Shown here in pieces: positions 25,101-40,100 of a stretch of DNA of 64,000 bases. The translations under genes and the position numbers were made by a program. The number at the start of each line of letters is the position of its first letter. Positions within the stretch are counted from its first letter, which is position 1. A model generated the notes under the pieces. That model ran no database searches and was not told the origin of the DNA. It saw nothing but the letters and a program-made list of their open reading frames with translations. The DNA comes from Chondrilla cf. caribensis (lineage: Eukaryota; Porifera; Demospongiae; Chondrillida; Chondrillidae), in assembly GCA_964020155.1 (NCBI GenBank), contig OZ026547.1, positions 3,899,095-3,963,094 of the forward strand, in the 5' to 3' direction.

Positions 25101-28100
25101 AATGTAATAATCAGTAATCAGTAATGGAGACATTAAAGACTAGTATCAAAAATATATACCAAGAAATGCAATGATTGTATATTATACCAGTGAAATCAAA
25201 GGCAAATGCATTTAAATTAATAATATTATAGTAGCTGGATGCCTTAAATTCTCTTGAAATAAATTTAGCAATGGAAAGATACATACAGTATGCACCATTT
25301 AAAAATAAATAATATCATTTCATATAACCTCACCTAATGGATCTGAGCTAATGAATCTGCCATGTTCTGCATCATAACATCTTGCTCTCATATGGTACAT
25401 ATCGTCCAGTCCATGAACTTTTACAATACCATACTGACCAAGGTACTGGAAACCATTTGTTAGTTTTTCTGAACGATGGAGGACTTTACCAAAGGGATCA
25501 TAGGAGTATTCATTCATAACTTCACCATTCTCATTCACAAGGTGGATGATGGACCTGTGTGTATAGGCAATTATATTTTCCATTGACTTGCTATTATGGT
25601 ACAAAATGAAAGACTATGGCCACATATTTTCCCTGGAAGCATGCAACTCATCTGAGTGAAGTATAATGCTTACCCCTCTCTGTCTAAGTAATAGAATGAT
25701 TTTGTTTGTTCCTTAATGTTTGCTGTAGCAATCAATCCTTCTTCATGTGTGTGTACAAAATATACTGTTTCATCTCCTTCAACCTAATGATAAGGATATA
25801 GTGATTATAAAATGCTGTGGAATTTCAAAATACCTTTGTACTTTTTCATTTTACATGAAATAAATTTTGATAGTAATGCATCTTCCTGCATGGATAAAAC
25901 ATTGGTTTGTACTGTATACAAATACGTAGGTATACGTAGATATAATGTAACATATGGCAGTGGGTGAATGACATGATCAAAATCTTTTGCAAGAATACAT
26001 CCATTTACATTATATAGTGGAGGGGATGCCTGGATGGGGTACTAGGCATTAGATAATTGCATTAACAGGTGAATGTGCAAACAAATTACCTTATTAGGGC
26101 CGTTTACACATAACACTGGTGACTTTCTGGTAAATGTCTAAAATATACAGTGACACAAATGTGTGTGTATAACTGGCTGCCTCCATATTATGAAGAATTA
26201 AACTAGGTAGGCTTTTCACCCTATCTTCCTGTCTCGATCCACCTATGTATACAATTGTTTGATCAAGTGTTGTCTTGTGTGATTAAAATTTAATATATAC
26301 CTCTGCAAGTTAACTTTCTTCTTTATGTACTCAGTTATGTATGTATGTAGATGTACTGTACATGTCATACTTACTTCAGCAACAATGTCATCCCCAAAGT
26401 ATCCAAAAGGATCAATTATGTATGTTGCAAGGGTAGAATCAGTACAGTTTCTCTGATACAGGTTACCAAAAGCAGTGTAACTGTAAGAACAGCTGAAGGA
26501 CATAAAACATAAGAAAACCATAAAAGTATTTGGGATACTATTAATATTCAACAGATATATTAACATTCATTGTACACTGCCTATTAAGAAGATAATAAAC
26601 TAGCTCATACTGATTGTACTTGTACCAGTACATTGATCATAAAGTACATTGTCAAACATTTTCAAAAATTTTTCTGTAACTTCCTGGGGGCTCTATATTA
26701 CATATATTGCAGTACTAAATCCTCCAACATCTACTCTATATATTATGTTCATGACAAACTACATGCATCTAGTATTTCATTGTGTGAGTTTTAGAAGGAA
26801 ATTAGTAATTCAATCCAATAATCTACAAACTGGTCATTTACAGGTAAACATTGGATCCTTTTACCTCCTTTCAGTAGTTTCAGTGAGAACAAGCCTTCCT
26901 TCAGCATCAAATGTGAAGCTTTGAGAGCCTCCAGATTTCATTTTTTTCATAAGATTCCCATCTCGATCATACCAGAAAGTTTGATCATCAGCATAAGTAG
27001 TATATTGGTTGAGATTGTTGACAGAGTATCCATTATCAACATTATTAGTTGTTATGGTGACTCTATTCTTTCGACTGTCATAAGCAATTTCTGTACTGTC
27101 TCCACTGGGATCAGTCCACCCTATCAGTTGACCAAATGCATCATAAATATACGACCAATTACCTTGAATGGTTGCTAGTTTTTCCAAGTGACCATCTCTG
27201 TCATAATAGTGAACAAAGTATGACAGGAGAGTACCATTGGGAAGATAGTTTGATATTTCTATGAGTCTTTCTGATGTTGGGTTGTATTTGTAAGTTGTGT
27301 AGCCACCATTCCCAAGAGTCTTCTTGACAGGTCGGAGGTGGTTAGCATATTCCCATTCAGCAATAGCCTCACTGGTATTAGCATATCTCACTGCAATTAG
27401 CCTATACCTCCAATCATAATCATAAGTAATGTTGAAACCATGGTTATCAGCTAGAAAAGTACGTTGGTTCCATTCATTGTATCCATAATATAGTGCATGC
27501 CCATTGGGATATGCCACCATGTCAGGCAAACCATTGCTGCTGTATGCCACAGACACATTACCAAGGAAGTTGACACCCTTAACTATTTGTTGCCTGTTGT
27601 TGTAGTCAAACATTGTAGTGAGTCCAAGGTCATTGTCTACAGATTTCAACACCTACAGTGATCAGATTGACAGGTTAGTATAATGCATTATCATAATAAA
27701 GATTACATTTCAAGTATAATATTATATTGATTGTAAGGAAACACTGTATGTATATACATGTTCGATATTATTATATTATTGCTAATAAGTAAATTATCAA
27801 GTAGTCAGTAGTTAGTTCAAAACTTAAAGAAGTGTATACATCACTGAGTTGTGTAGTTAATGCCAATACTGTAGATGAAAATGATAGCTGTGTATCTATT
27901 AAAGTGTATATATGCATGCACAGTATATAATTAAGCACAATTATAAGGAAATGCAAATGAATGTAGCAGTGCGTCAAGGTGCAACATATTGTGCATGGCC
28001 GGACCAGTAAACATTGGTATACAGTCAGGCCTCTTTACAACATCATGTCACTATCTATAATTTGGCAGTCTCTGTTAACATGTCTTGTAGACATAGATGT

Positions 28101-31100
28101 ATTCACCTACGTATGTACAATAATAGGTTGTCATAACATTCTGAGGAGGAAAGTGAACAACCAAAAGACGATATAGTGAAGAGGCTGCCTGCAGTTACAA
28201 GTATCAGATGTATGATTATAGTACTTCCACACTAACATCCTATATCACTTACTAAGTTTGATTGGTCATCATATGTGTACTTGATGTGTGCACCGCTTCG
28301 TCTGACAACTTCACTCAACAGTTGAGAGTCACTCCCTGCATAAGACAGTTCAACTCTACTACCATCAGGATAATTGTGTTTTGTTACTCTTTGTTCATTG
28401 TCCACTTCAGATGCATAGATGTTTCCTCCACTGTCTTTAAAGCTAAATTCCCCCTTTTTTCCAAACTTAAATGTGGTTACATCTTCATTAGCATCTTCAG
28501 AAACTAAAGTGCCTGTTTCTGAGTCAAATGTGAGCACCGAAACCACCTACGTATTATACATGAGGAAAAATCCACAAGTAGCCAATACACAAAAGTGAAC
28601 ATTTTTACAGGGAGACACCAAACAATACCTGGTCATTATATATTATATCATTATAACGAGTGAAGTTCATTTTTAATATAAAGTATAAAGCTATACATAT
28701 ATACACATTTCTCACTTTAACCAGAAAATAATCAATGATTTTTTTATATTCTAATGAAAAATTTGAAACATGAAAATTAACTACTCACAAATATAAATTT
28801 AAAGACATAAAGATTTTATCTGCACTTAATCATTTATTCAAATGCATGTAATCATTTATTTACCTGATGTCCACTGAGTACTGTCTTCCTTCCATATGTT
28901 GTTTGGGAGATTTGCCTAATCGGGGTACCATCACCAGTAACAACATGATGGATTACTCCGGATGTGCCATAGTAAGCATTTATTGTAGTATTCTCTGGCA
29001 TTATTGTCATCTGAACACTCCCATTCCAACTATACAGTAAATGCAATGATGACAACAAATCCTTGTTACTACTGTAAGTTTCGAGAGAAGCTAGAAAGCT
29101 ATCCTCATTGTACTGGAATAGTCTCCTTTCACCTGTTGTATAAGCTACAGTTGCCAAATCACCATTGTTACTGTAGCCATACAGAACTGATAAACCACCA
29201 GCATTGACTTCTGTGAGATGCTGTGTACTGGCATCATATGTATAGAAGCTAAGGAATAAACATGCACCATAACAATTAATGCTCAAATCAATAGTTTGCA
29301 GGCTATACCATAGCTAACCTGCTCTTCTCCTTAGTACCATACTGATCCACTATACTAACAGAAGTAATGAGGCCATTTTCATTGTATGCAATATTCATTT
29401 GCTTTCCATCTGAACGCTTGAAGCATTTGGGAAGCTTTGAACTGTCGTATATGATAGTGATAACAATGCTGTCATTAGACTGTGAACTGATGCCTTCCAA
29501 ATGACCAGTAGATGCATTGAAGTAGTACAGATACTCTGACTCCAAAGGTCTATATTCATAATCTGTGTATTAAGAAGTTTAATCCATGATCATATAACAT
29601 ATACCTACATGCATCATTGAACATTATAATTTCTGTCCGTGACTTACTACAAACAGTAATTATAATGTTCATATCCATTATTAGCATAACATACAGTAAA
29701 AGTCACCTTGATCCTTCAAAAGTAGGTTTCCATATCTGCGATTTTGATATACTTTAAATGGTGTAGCTTGGGTTAAAACAAATGGTATTATTTTTCTTTC
29801 TCTAATCAGATCAATCCTGCTATTGGTTACAATGGTTATTTGCATCTCCCTATAAAAGCATGGTGATAAAATGACATTGTGACAATCAAATACACATTAC
29901 GTGATTAATGAAATTGGATGGATATGTGATTATTATCAAAATATAATTAACATGTGTAAGTAACAGCTTTAGTATAATAATTATTACATACGTATGTAAT
30001 TGGTGAGCATAGGCAATCTTTTAAATTGATAATAGGTAATTGTACTGTTGATATAAAATACATTGTCATTATATATGTATGGATACAAGCTTTATTTAGC
30101 AAAAATCAACAAGCTCCAAAATGAATATACGTTAAATTGAATATATTCTTGTAATTCTTGTTTCAATTTCTGCTCCAATGCCACACAACAGATAATGTAC
30201 ACATTGTATATACAGAAGGATATCTAAAATATATATACGTCTTGTGGGATTATGTTCCTTAAAGAAAATTAGAACTATATACAGTATAGTATTACATACA
30301 TAAATGTAAGAAATTCTTACCACCAAGGAAGTGTCCATCCTTGTCCCATTGGTCCAAATGTTCTACGTTTGGAAATATATGGAGAATATGATCTCTTAAG
30401 CTTGAATGGCAAGGGACCAAAGCCTTCTTCATAGATATCAACAATATCCAACAATCTTTCACCTACATGTAAGTAAACATTGATATACATTCATAGAAAC
30501 TGTGCTCAATTTGTCATTCACATGCACGTTCCATGTTTTCACATGTATGAAATTCCTATACAACTTTATGGATGTATACAGACTAATGCAATATACCTTT
30601 GCTGAAATACTGCAAATAGCACAAACCTGATAGCATTCCATCAGCTATTTGCAGCTGGTATTCCACTAATTTGTTGAATGAATATATCTTTTCATTTCTT
30701 AAACTGAGCACGTTTGAAACATCACTCATTCTATTTTGAATAGTCGTCCAGGATGTACCACATGACTTTAGAAAATTGTTCCAAATAATGGTCCAAACAT
30801 CATTTGGAATCACTGAAGGCTTCAAGGTGTCTCTCTCATTAAAAAAATCATGACGTACATCAGTTGCTTCAATCTGGCCTAACTGAAGAGTCTCCTGACC
30901 AGCTAACACCTCAGGAACCACTTTGAAAAGCAATTGGTTCAGGGTTTGAGGTGGTAAGATCCCACCTGGTCCATCATTTGGCAAGGCAAAGAATGACAGA
31001 GAAGAAACCAATTCCTCTTCAACATCATTGCCAAATAAACTGAGTGACAAAGATTCTGAAGACTGGATGTGAAGTAGTGGTGTTGGAATATCTGTGTTAC

Positions 31101-34100
31101 CTACATTCCTTATATGCAAAGTGGCCGTACCATTTTCGCCAGGCCTAAGAGGTCTAGGAGTCTCCATACTAACTACCAATTGTCCTGGTATTCCACTACT
31201 AATCTGCAAACTGTTATTTAGAGTTGCCACAGAACCTTCATTGACATCAAGTAGCTTCACACTGTAGTAGCCAACAGAGATATTTGTCACATTAAAAGTA
31301 GCAAACACCTTTTCTGAACTATACCAGTATACATTACTAGCAGTTGATCTAGTGAGCTGATTTGAATCAACTAGAGTCGCCACCAGTGAAAATCCAAACA
31401 AAGTACCCTGGATAGACAGTGTCACACTACCGAGTGGAGCAGCTTGCCTTGGACTAACATCCAGAATTTCAAAGGATGCTATTTTCACAAGCAGTTCAAT
31501 CTCATAATTATCTACTTCCAAACCAGAACTTTCAACTTTGAGGTAATATGATCCACTCTTTGTATTTTGTACAGTTACTCTCTGATTTGAGCCCAGGGGT
31601 ACTAATGATGTAGCATCAAAATCAAAACCAGTCGGTGGGGTCCTGTATCTGAGCAGCAGTCGGTGGAAAATTGTAGTCTCTCCAGTAATCAGTGTAGCTA
31701 TCAAAGATTCTGAGGCAGGAATATTATTGATTTTGAATACACGGTCCTTTCCGGATATCATATTGACAGTGGCTGTTTCACCAAGTTTCAACACTTCAGC
31801 TTCAATGGAAATTTTTGATGATGAAAATCTTACATTATTGTCTAAATTGGCATCTCTGATGTTACTTCTGGACCTAATGACAGCCCAATATTGTTGCTGG
31901 GCAGTGAAAGGAGCTTCAACACTATATTGATATTGTATGTCAGTCATTGTTGTATTATACGGATCAATATTGAATCTAGAACATTGAGGAGTGCCAAGTT
32001 GCTGGTCAGTATATTCCCATTCCATGTCCTCAGACAGGTACAATGTATCACACTTGTAGCCAGTGGCACGAATACTGCCATTGTTCCTGATTTGCCACTC
32101 AGTGTCAATCACTACAATGAATTATTAAAAGAATGAATTGAATGATATTACATATTTGAATTACTTGAATCTACAATAGTTTGGAAACAAACATGTATTA
32201 TGCAGATTAATTTATTTACTTAAATCCTATTGATGTCCTCTTTCAAAGCATAGTTTATAATTATGCTTTGGAATAGGACATCAATAGGATCTAAAAATAT
32301 GGTACACACATCAAACTGTTCTAGATGTATGTACGTACATGCATATGCACACTTAATACAATGCTCATTAGTATCCTTAAGATACTATTAACCTTTTGCG
32401 TACCATTGCTAATGCAAATCTGGTTTTATTTGGCTATGTAGATTACCTATGGTAAAGTAACATAAGAGGATAGTTTCCCCATATGGCCACCCCTTTTGTA
32501 GTACTTAGAATTTTGGATGGTGCACAAGCCCTCACCTTGTCCATAAGTAACAGTTTGTGGAGAAACTGATGTTTCAGTGACAGAAATGTCTGTGCTAACC
32601 AAAGGTTTAAGAGAAACCTTTTTGCTGACAATGTTATTTCCTCCATCATTTTCTCCAATATGATTCCGAACATCAACGTGGTATATCAAGTAGTATTCAG
32701 GATAGGAAAGATCATAGGGTATGAACACTTCAGCAGTTTGTGAATAACTTTCATTGGAAGCAAGGGCATTTTTACGACGTTTCGATTTAAGCTTGACATC
32801 AAAAGGGTCAAGATATGCATCAAAACTGAGAAAAACAGCATCATACCACACTCTATCAGCTGAACCATTTCCAAGATTCCTAACAGAAAATGCCAAATTG
32901 TGTGGTGTCCCACTGTGAAGAACAAGATCATCTGCTGGCAAAATAATGGTCAAATCTGACAATTCTCCTGGCTCAATTGCAAGAGGGACAGTTCCATAAG
33001 TGGATGGAATAGTGCTGATGTTGGAGTACAAAATGTCCAATTTATTATTCACATCCATAATGATGTACACATAGAATATTTGGTAGATGCCATAAGGAAT
33101 TGTTGTATTAGTTGAGATGATTACTTCTCCATCAATTTCCAATTGCTCATTATGGAGGATTTCCTTCAAAAGAATCCCTCCAGCCAGAACTGCTACCCTG
33201 TTTGCATTCAAAGTGGAATAAAGGTAGATACCATCAATCCAAGAAGTACGGGATAACCTCATTCTTCCTCTGTTCACTATTTTATATTCAATTGCTAATC
33301 CCTGTCCTGCAAAAAGTGTGCTTGAAGGCAAGTCTGAAATCAATTCCACTTGTAAGTCTGGTAGTAGTGGATGTTCGATCATCATAATAGCTGTGGCATA
33401 GTTGTTGTCCTCTCCGTGTACTTCCAGAACGTCATCAAACCTATCACACTGTACAAAAAGGTAATATTTCCCGGTTGCTGTTGAAGGCAATGCTACAGTA
33501 CGTGATAAAGTATACTGCTGAAGGGTAATTAGTTGAGCTTCTACAAGAAAATGTCCTAAATGTATGGCTGACATGGAGTCTACATCTAATTTTTTTGTGA
33601 GAAATACAGCATCAATCCAAGTATCTTTTTTTATCATACTGTTACCCTTATTAGCAACAGTCCAGGTAACTGTAAGAGTGGTAAGATGTCTGTTGTAAGA
33701 CAATTCCTGTACTTGTAAGTCAGGAGTAGGTGGAATAGACAGGTACACAGCGATTGCAGATGTGGCACTGTTACTTTCCAAATTTCCAAAGATGTCGGTA
33801 ATTAAAATTATGAAGTACTCGCCAAACAAACCATCAGGGATTAAAACTGTTGAATTGTGATAGTAACTTTGTCCAGGTGAAACACTCATACTATTCTTGA
33901 CCTGACCTAATTTTATGGATGTGTTTATTTTTGTTGGCATTGAAGAAAGGTAAATTCCATCAAACCAATATTTGTTATTAATCAATCCATTTCCTCTGTT
34001 GGATACCTTCCATCTCAGAGTTAACATACTACCAGAATATGCTTCTGAACCACCTTCATAATCAAAGGAGACAATAGTAAGTCTGGGAAGTACTGGCTGA

Positions 34101-37100
34101 ATTGAAATTGGTCCTTTGGTGTAGATGTTGTTGGTTTCTTGCTCTTCTGTGACTTGACCATCATAGTCCAAGAGTATATGGATGTAAATATTGCCAAATA
34201 ATGTACCTGGAAGGTTAATCATAAGGTTATGGACAGTGTAATTGTTTCCGCTAGCTATTGAATGCTTTCTTTGGATATAACTGGTTAGAAAATGGCTTGA
34301 TCTCTCCTCAAAGTCTGAGGTAACTGATAGAGCTATCCTGTCGGTCCATGGAGCACCTATTGCTGGTCCTTCACCCTGGTTCACAACACTGTAGTTCACC
34401 AGCAATGTATTGCCTTTGATAGATTTTGCTGTAACAACTGCGACACTGTCTGGAAGAGTTTTGAGGTCGGACAACTTCAAATCAAATTGTACTGACTTCC
34501 ATAATATGTTGTTATTATCATAAAGAAACTCAAAAACTCTGTTGTTGTAGTCAGTGTGTACTGTTAGATTATAAAGGCCAGGCTGCATATTAGGAGATAT
34601 GAAGTATTCCACTTCTCTCACATAAGACTGAAGTGGTCTGAAAGTACCAGCAAACGTATCAGTACTCAATATGATGGATGTCTGTGAAGAAATTAATGTC
34701 AGCACCTAAGAAAAAAGTAAACACAAATTAAAATTACCATTTAAGGTATAGAAAAGTGCCTATTGAATTTAATGTATATATATACGTATCTACTACAAGG
34801 TATTACATCAAACAGTTAAGGATATATAGATGCAAAACAATGACTAAAGAACTGCAATAAGTTGAATAAAGAATATGTATCATGATATAAATGATAGGTC
34901 AGCAGTATTGTACAATAATCATCATTTTTATCTAAAGCAATGAATTGTTTCAATTGTTTGAAATCTATGGTGTGTGTTAATGTCCTAATAAACCCTCAGC
35001 AAGAAATTATTTACAGTATGCAGGGGTCTGCCTGGATGCTGTACATGTGCTGTGCTGTGCATATAATAATATTACGTAAACCTGTCTTCATATTGCAAGA
35101 ACTGGATGGTCAACTGCTATATATCCGGCTGCATGTCTTTTTAAGAGTACTAGCTCATTATTGCTGTAATGCATTATATAACAGCTATAATAAATCTATA
35201 TATTTTACTAGGGCTATACAACTGGAGATCCAAGGGTTTAAATATAACATCTTTAAATATTTATGTAAGATAATCATTATGTACATTGTACATCAATAAC
35301 AATGTGTTGCAAGTTGGAAATTCTAGCAACCATAATCTAAATTCAATATAAGATTGCTAACATTAAATTTTGCTGCGTACACAATTTCATTTACATCAGA
35401 ATGCACATACCACTTGATCCTGCCAGTATCTTTCAAATGGTTCTCCACTGCCTTCATTACTGACTTGATACTGTACTTTCATTATATTGCCAGTGCTGTA
35501 AGCATCATTCACCATGAGCGATGTCACAATTAGGTCTGGTGGTGGTGATAACAGTATCTCCAAGGAAGACTAGTAAGTAATATACATAGAGAATATGATT
35601 TATACTACAGTTATAACAAGTAGCGAAAATGCATCCAAAGTGTACATATATAATTTTAGCAAGAAAATAATTGAACCAAGTATAAAGAACAAATACAGTT
35701 TACGTACATGTAGACACTACAAAATATACATCTTAGGTATCATTTGTGCCATTAAGTTACTCTGGACTATTATAATATTATGCATGCATGTATGTACGCA
35801 TGTAGTTTTAGTGTATATGGAATAATCAAATATTTGCACTCTTGACACACTGATTAACTGCACACAGGTGTAAAGGTATACATGTGTACTCAATATTGTG
35901 ATTATAATTACTTTTTCTGCATTACATACATACCGTATGTACTACAGCAACTCACTTCTGAGGTGAAAATGTTGTCATTTTCATCAAGATATTCATATAC
36001 ATCATTCCGGACATCAGTTACAATGATGATGTAGTAGGTACCATAAATAGCATTAGGGATTTCCACTGATGCACTCTTGGAATAACTACTCCCAGCTGTG
36101 AGATAGCCTTGTCTATCCTCTGTGGCCAATAATGTATCTTGATCATCTAATGTAAATATCATAGTAACAATGTTTATAATACATTATATAGCTGTTTGTA
36201 AGTATGTAGGTAGAAATACATAGATAATTTTTACTTACCCTTCTGCATGTTTTGCGACAAGAAAATTCCATCATACCATGTGCTGGTTGCCGTTATTCCT
36301 GTACCTTCATTCATGACAGTCCATGATACTGTTATCATTTCACCTAAAAAATCAGATCGCATTATTTTTGACAATACTATGTATATATGTAATAGTTACT
36401 ACATGCTCTCTGTGCCGTATTGCGTTTACTGCACTCGCCCTTGGGTGCTTCGCACCCTCGGGTCTCGAGCAGTAAATAAAGCAATACAGCAAGGAGAGCG
36501 TGTAGTAAGTGGCTTATATCGCAAAATAGCCGCCTAGAAAATACACTGTACGTTTGAATTCAAATATTTTTCTTCCCCTTGTTTCGATATTTCCAGTAAT
36601 TTTGTTTCTCTTTCAACAAAATGGTCCATCATAAGCATTTGCAATCTTCTGGCAGTGAGGAAAGCCAACCACTAGCTATTGAGTAAGCAATTTCATTTTG
36701 ACATGGAAGATAACGAGTTCCAATAACCGAGTATGGTGTGGTGCCCCAATTCTGGATGCATTCTACTTTCGAACATCAAGTACGATAATCAGTTAAATTT
36801 ATTCAAATCTTTAAATGTTGTTTCGTAGATTGAGGATCAGTTTGATACCAAACTTGATCCGAAAAAGAACCGGTTTGTGAAGAGAACATTTTCGCAACAA
36901 TCCAAAGTGTCCGAAATTACGAAGCATCAGGGGTTCACGGCACCTCACCATGAAAACAGAGTGAAACAAATCAAGCCAATGAAGAAAGCTGTACATCAGT
37001 ACGAGACTGATTGATTGATTAACAATGGTCTTCCAAAGTGTTGATTGATGTGATAATTATTGTGCGATCCTGTTGTTAGGTTTTAGGGGGCGCTTACAGG

Positions 37101-40100
37101 TTACTGCAGTGCTGGTAACCTGTATACCAGCGTACTCTTTGATATATGATGTCATCAGGCCATTATAATGGTTTATGTACAAGAATACAACTGAAAAAAT
37201 TACCTGAATATGTTGATTGAAGAAATGTTGTTGACTTAACAACAAGGTTAGGAGGTGGGGTCAGTTTCACTTCAAGTGCAAATGAGCTCACTTTTATATT
37301 GTTTTCTCTATTGATGTCTGTGACCTACAAACAGAACATTTACAAACCTGCGTGTACATGTGAAGCATACACAATGTGTATAGTAAGTACCTACATACTT
37401 ATGTGCAAGTAATAAGCAAAATACAGCTATAGCAGGGCTCTATTATATCATATGTACATATTATGTATACACCAGGATTAAATGGGAATTGTCCACTAAG
37501 TCTGATTAAAATGAACACATTTTTTACAAGTTTCTCAACTACATATAATATGTGAAGATACAATTGCTTAAATAATTTAACTGGACTTACGGCATGATAT
37601 ACATCTGTTCCCACAAATACAAAGAAATTTCCCAAGTCATCTTCATCCAGCATGATTGATGTTGTTGAGGTATATCCATCATGTGGATCCAAGTATCTTG
37701 TCTCCTTGAGTAAGGTCACTCTAACTTTATCACTTCCATCTGCATTTCTTCCAAGGTAAACAGCATCATACCAAGTTGGAGTTGTTGAGCTAATATTACC
37801 TAAATTGATAACATTCCAAGACAATTCAAATTCAGTACCAGAATAAGCATAAGGAGGAATGGATAAAGATTGAACGACAAAATCGGCAAAAGAACGTGTT
37901 TCAAATCCCCAAATTGGACTTGGTATTACTGCACTGGCATTTATGGAGTACAGTACTTGCCAAAGAAACCTTGTACCTGGTGAATACGGCTCAGAAGGTC
38001 TATAATAACGCATTGTTACTTCAGCTGTGGCATTGTTCGGTTGTTGTGAACCATATCTCCAAACAAATACTTTGTAGCTAATGGCACCTGGGTATTGTGG
38101 CCATCTCAGTACTTGATTAAGCTCAACATTTGTCTCGCCATTATTAGGACGATCAGGCTGCTGTGGGTCCAGTACTCGGATGGTCTGTTGAAAGGAAGTC
38201 CTCATTCCACAATCGTCCTCCACAAACCAGTTACGAGTGAAGATAAAGCCACATCGATTGATGTCAGATGCATCCATAAAACTGATATCAATAGGTCTTT
38301 CACAATAATTAGTAATAACAAAGGATTCACTTAGTTTATTTGCTGCATCTAATATTTCTGATATACTTCCACATGGAATGACGGCAACAGTTGCTGCCAT
38401 CACATTCAGTGCCCTGGGATTTGTGAAGGAAATAACTTGTGTTTCCATGGCAATATTGTTTGCATCATCAACTGCACTCCATATACGGTGGACTCTACAC
38501 CCTGCAGCTGGTACATCTCTATAGCTGACTGATACCATTGAATCCATACTGTCTACAGCCATAGGCGACCCTGTACGACCAACACTATAATCCTCTCCAC
38601 AGGTAATGGTTATATTAGAAAGTGAAGATAGTACAGGTGGTGTTGTATCTGGAAAATAAGAGAAGAGTTTGCATTCAAAAATAATTTATATACATCAGAG
38701 TTATATCTATGCTATAAGTAAGTAATAGATAAACATTTGTGGTGTCTGTCATTTAACACACAAGTGAAGTGATGGCATGACACCACAAAGTGCCATGGTT
38801 AACCTGTTTTAATTAATGTGCTGCTTTCAAAAACATAGTTCAAGTAAACTGAACCTCTATGCTATGACTCAGCAGTTATTACATGGCATTGTGCTTAACA
38901 TGAATCCAAAAAATATTATTAATATTACATGGCAGTCGATTGCATCCATGTAATATGTTTTTTAAATAGGACTATCCATAGTAACATTAGCTAATATTAT
39001 GTAAATACACATGCACGTACCTACTATCCAGCGAAAAGCTTTTTCGGGGCCAACATTACCAACACCATCAGTGGCTATAACAGTAAACTCATAATGCCCA
39101 CCATTACTAAGAGTTCGAGTGGTAAAGAATCTAGCACATATAGTATACTGTGGAATTTCTCCAACAGTGTGTGCACTACACTTGTATGAGCATTTCCACT
39201 CATTGAGACATCGAAACTAAAATGTAAACTGTTCCTTATTGCTGACTGGTGTAGGGTATGAGGTGAGCCTTACTAATGGGGGTTGAAGATCTGCAAAAAG
39301 AAAGAGAAAAGTGATGTGTGGTCAAACATTGGAGTATTAACATAAAATAAGAATAACCTGCATAGTGCCAACATTTTAAACAATGAAATAATGGGTGATC
39401 ACTGACAAGACTGCAAAATTGCATCTGTGAAATTTCACATGCAGTATTTCGAATTCAAAGATGAGGGTGAGGCTACTTCATGAAAATTTATCCCGGTGCA
39501 TGCGTAATAGTTACCACATGGTTTGCAGGGCGCACTGTGTTTACTGACCTCACCCTCGGGCGCAAAGAACACAATCTATTGAAGAAGAACACGATCTATT
39601 TCTCTTTCTCTTGCCGAAGAACATGATCTATTTCTCTTTCTTTTACCGAAGAACACGATCTCTTTCTCTCGCCAAAGAACACGATCTATTTCTCTTTCTC
39701 TCGCTGTATGTCTAAGCGACAGATTTGTTCCAAGGATAACTTGCCTCCGGCCAGGCACTGCTCCAGATTTAATTTTGACGTTTCAGATGGCGACTTCAAA
39801 GAGTACTCTCGAGGTTTCATAACCCCTGCTACTGCTCAAATTTGATAATGATATTCATTTCCTGGAATGCGCAAAATTGTCATAGTTGGTATAACACCTC
39901 ACAATTACTGCCCTTTTAAGGTCAAAACTGGGCGCTTACGCCGCATTACCGGATACTGTACCTGCGTGCACGTGCGCACAGGGCAGTACCACCGCCATGC
40001 AGGTGTATTGATTGGATTGACTATGACAACATTGGTTTTTATGAGTTACATGTTTGGTACTTAATTTAATGTCTAACACATCAGTAATAAGAAATAAATA

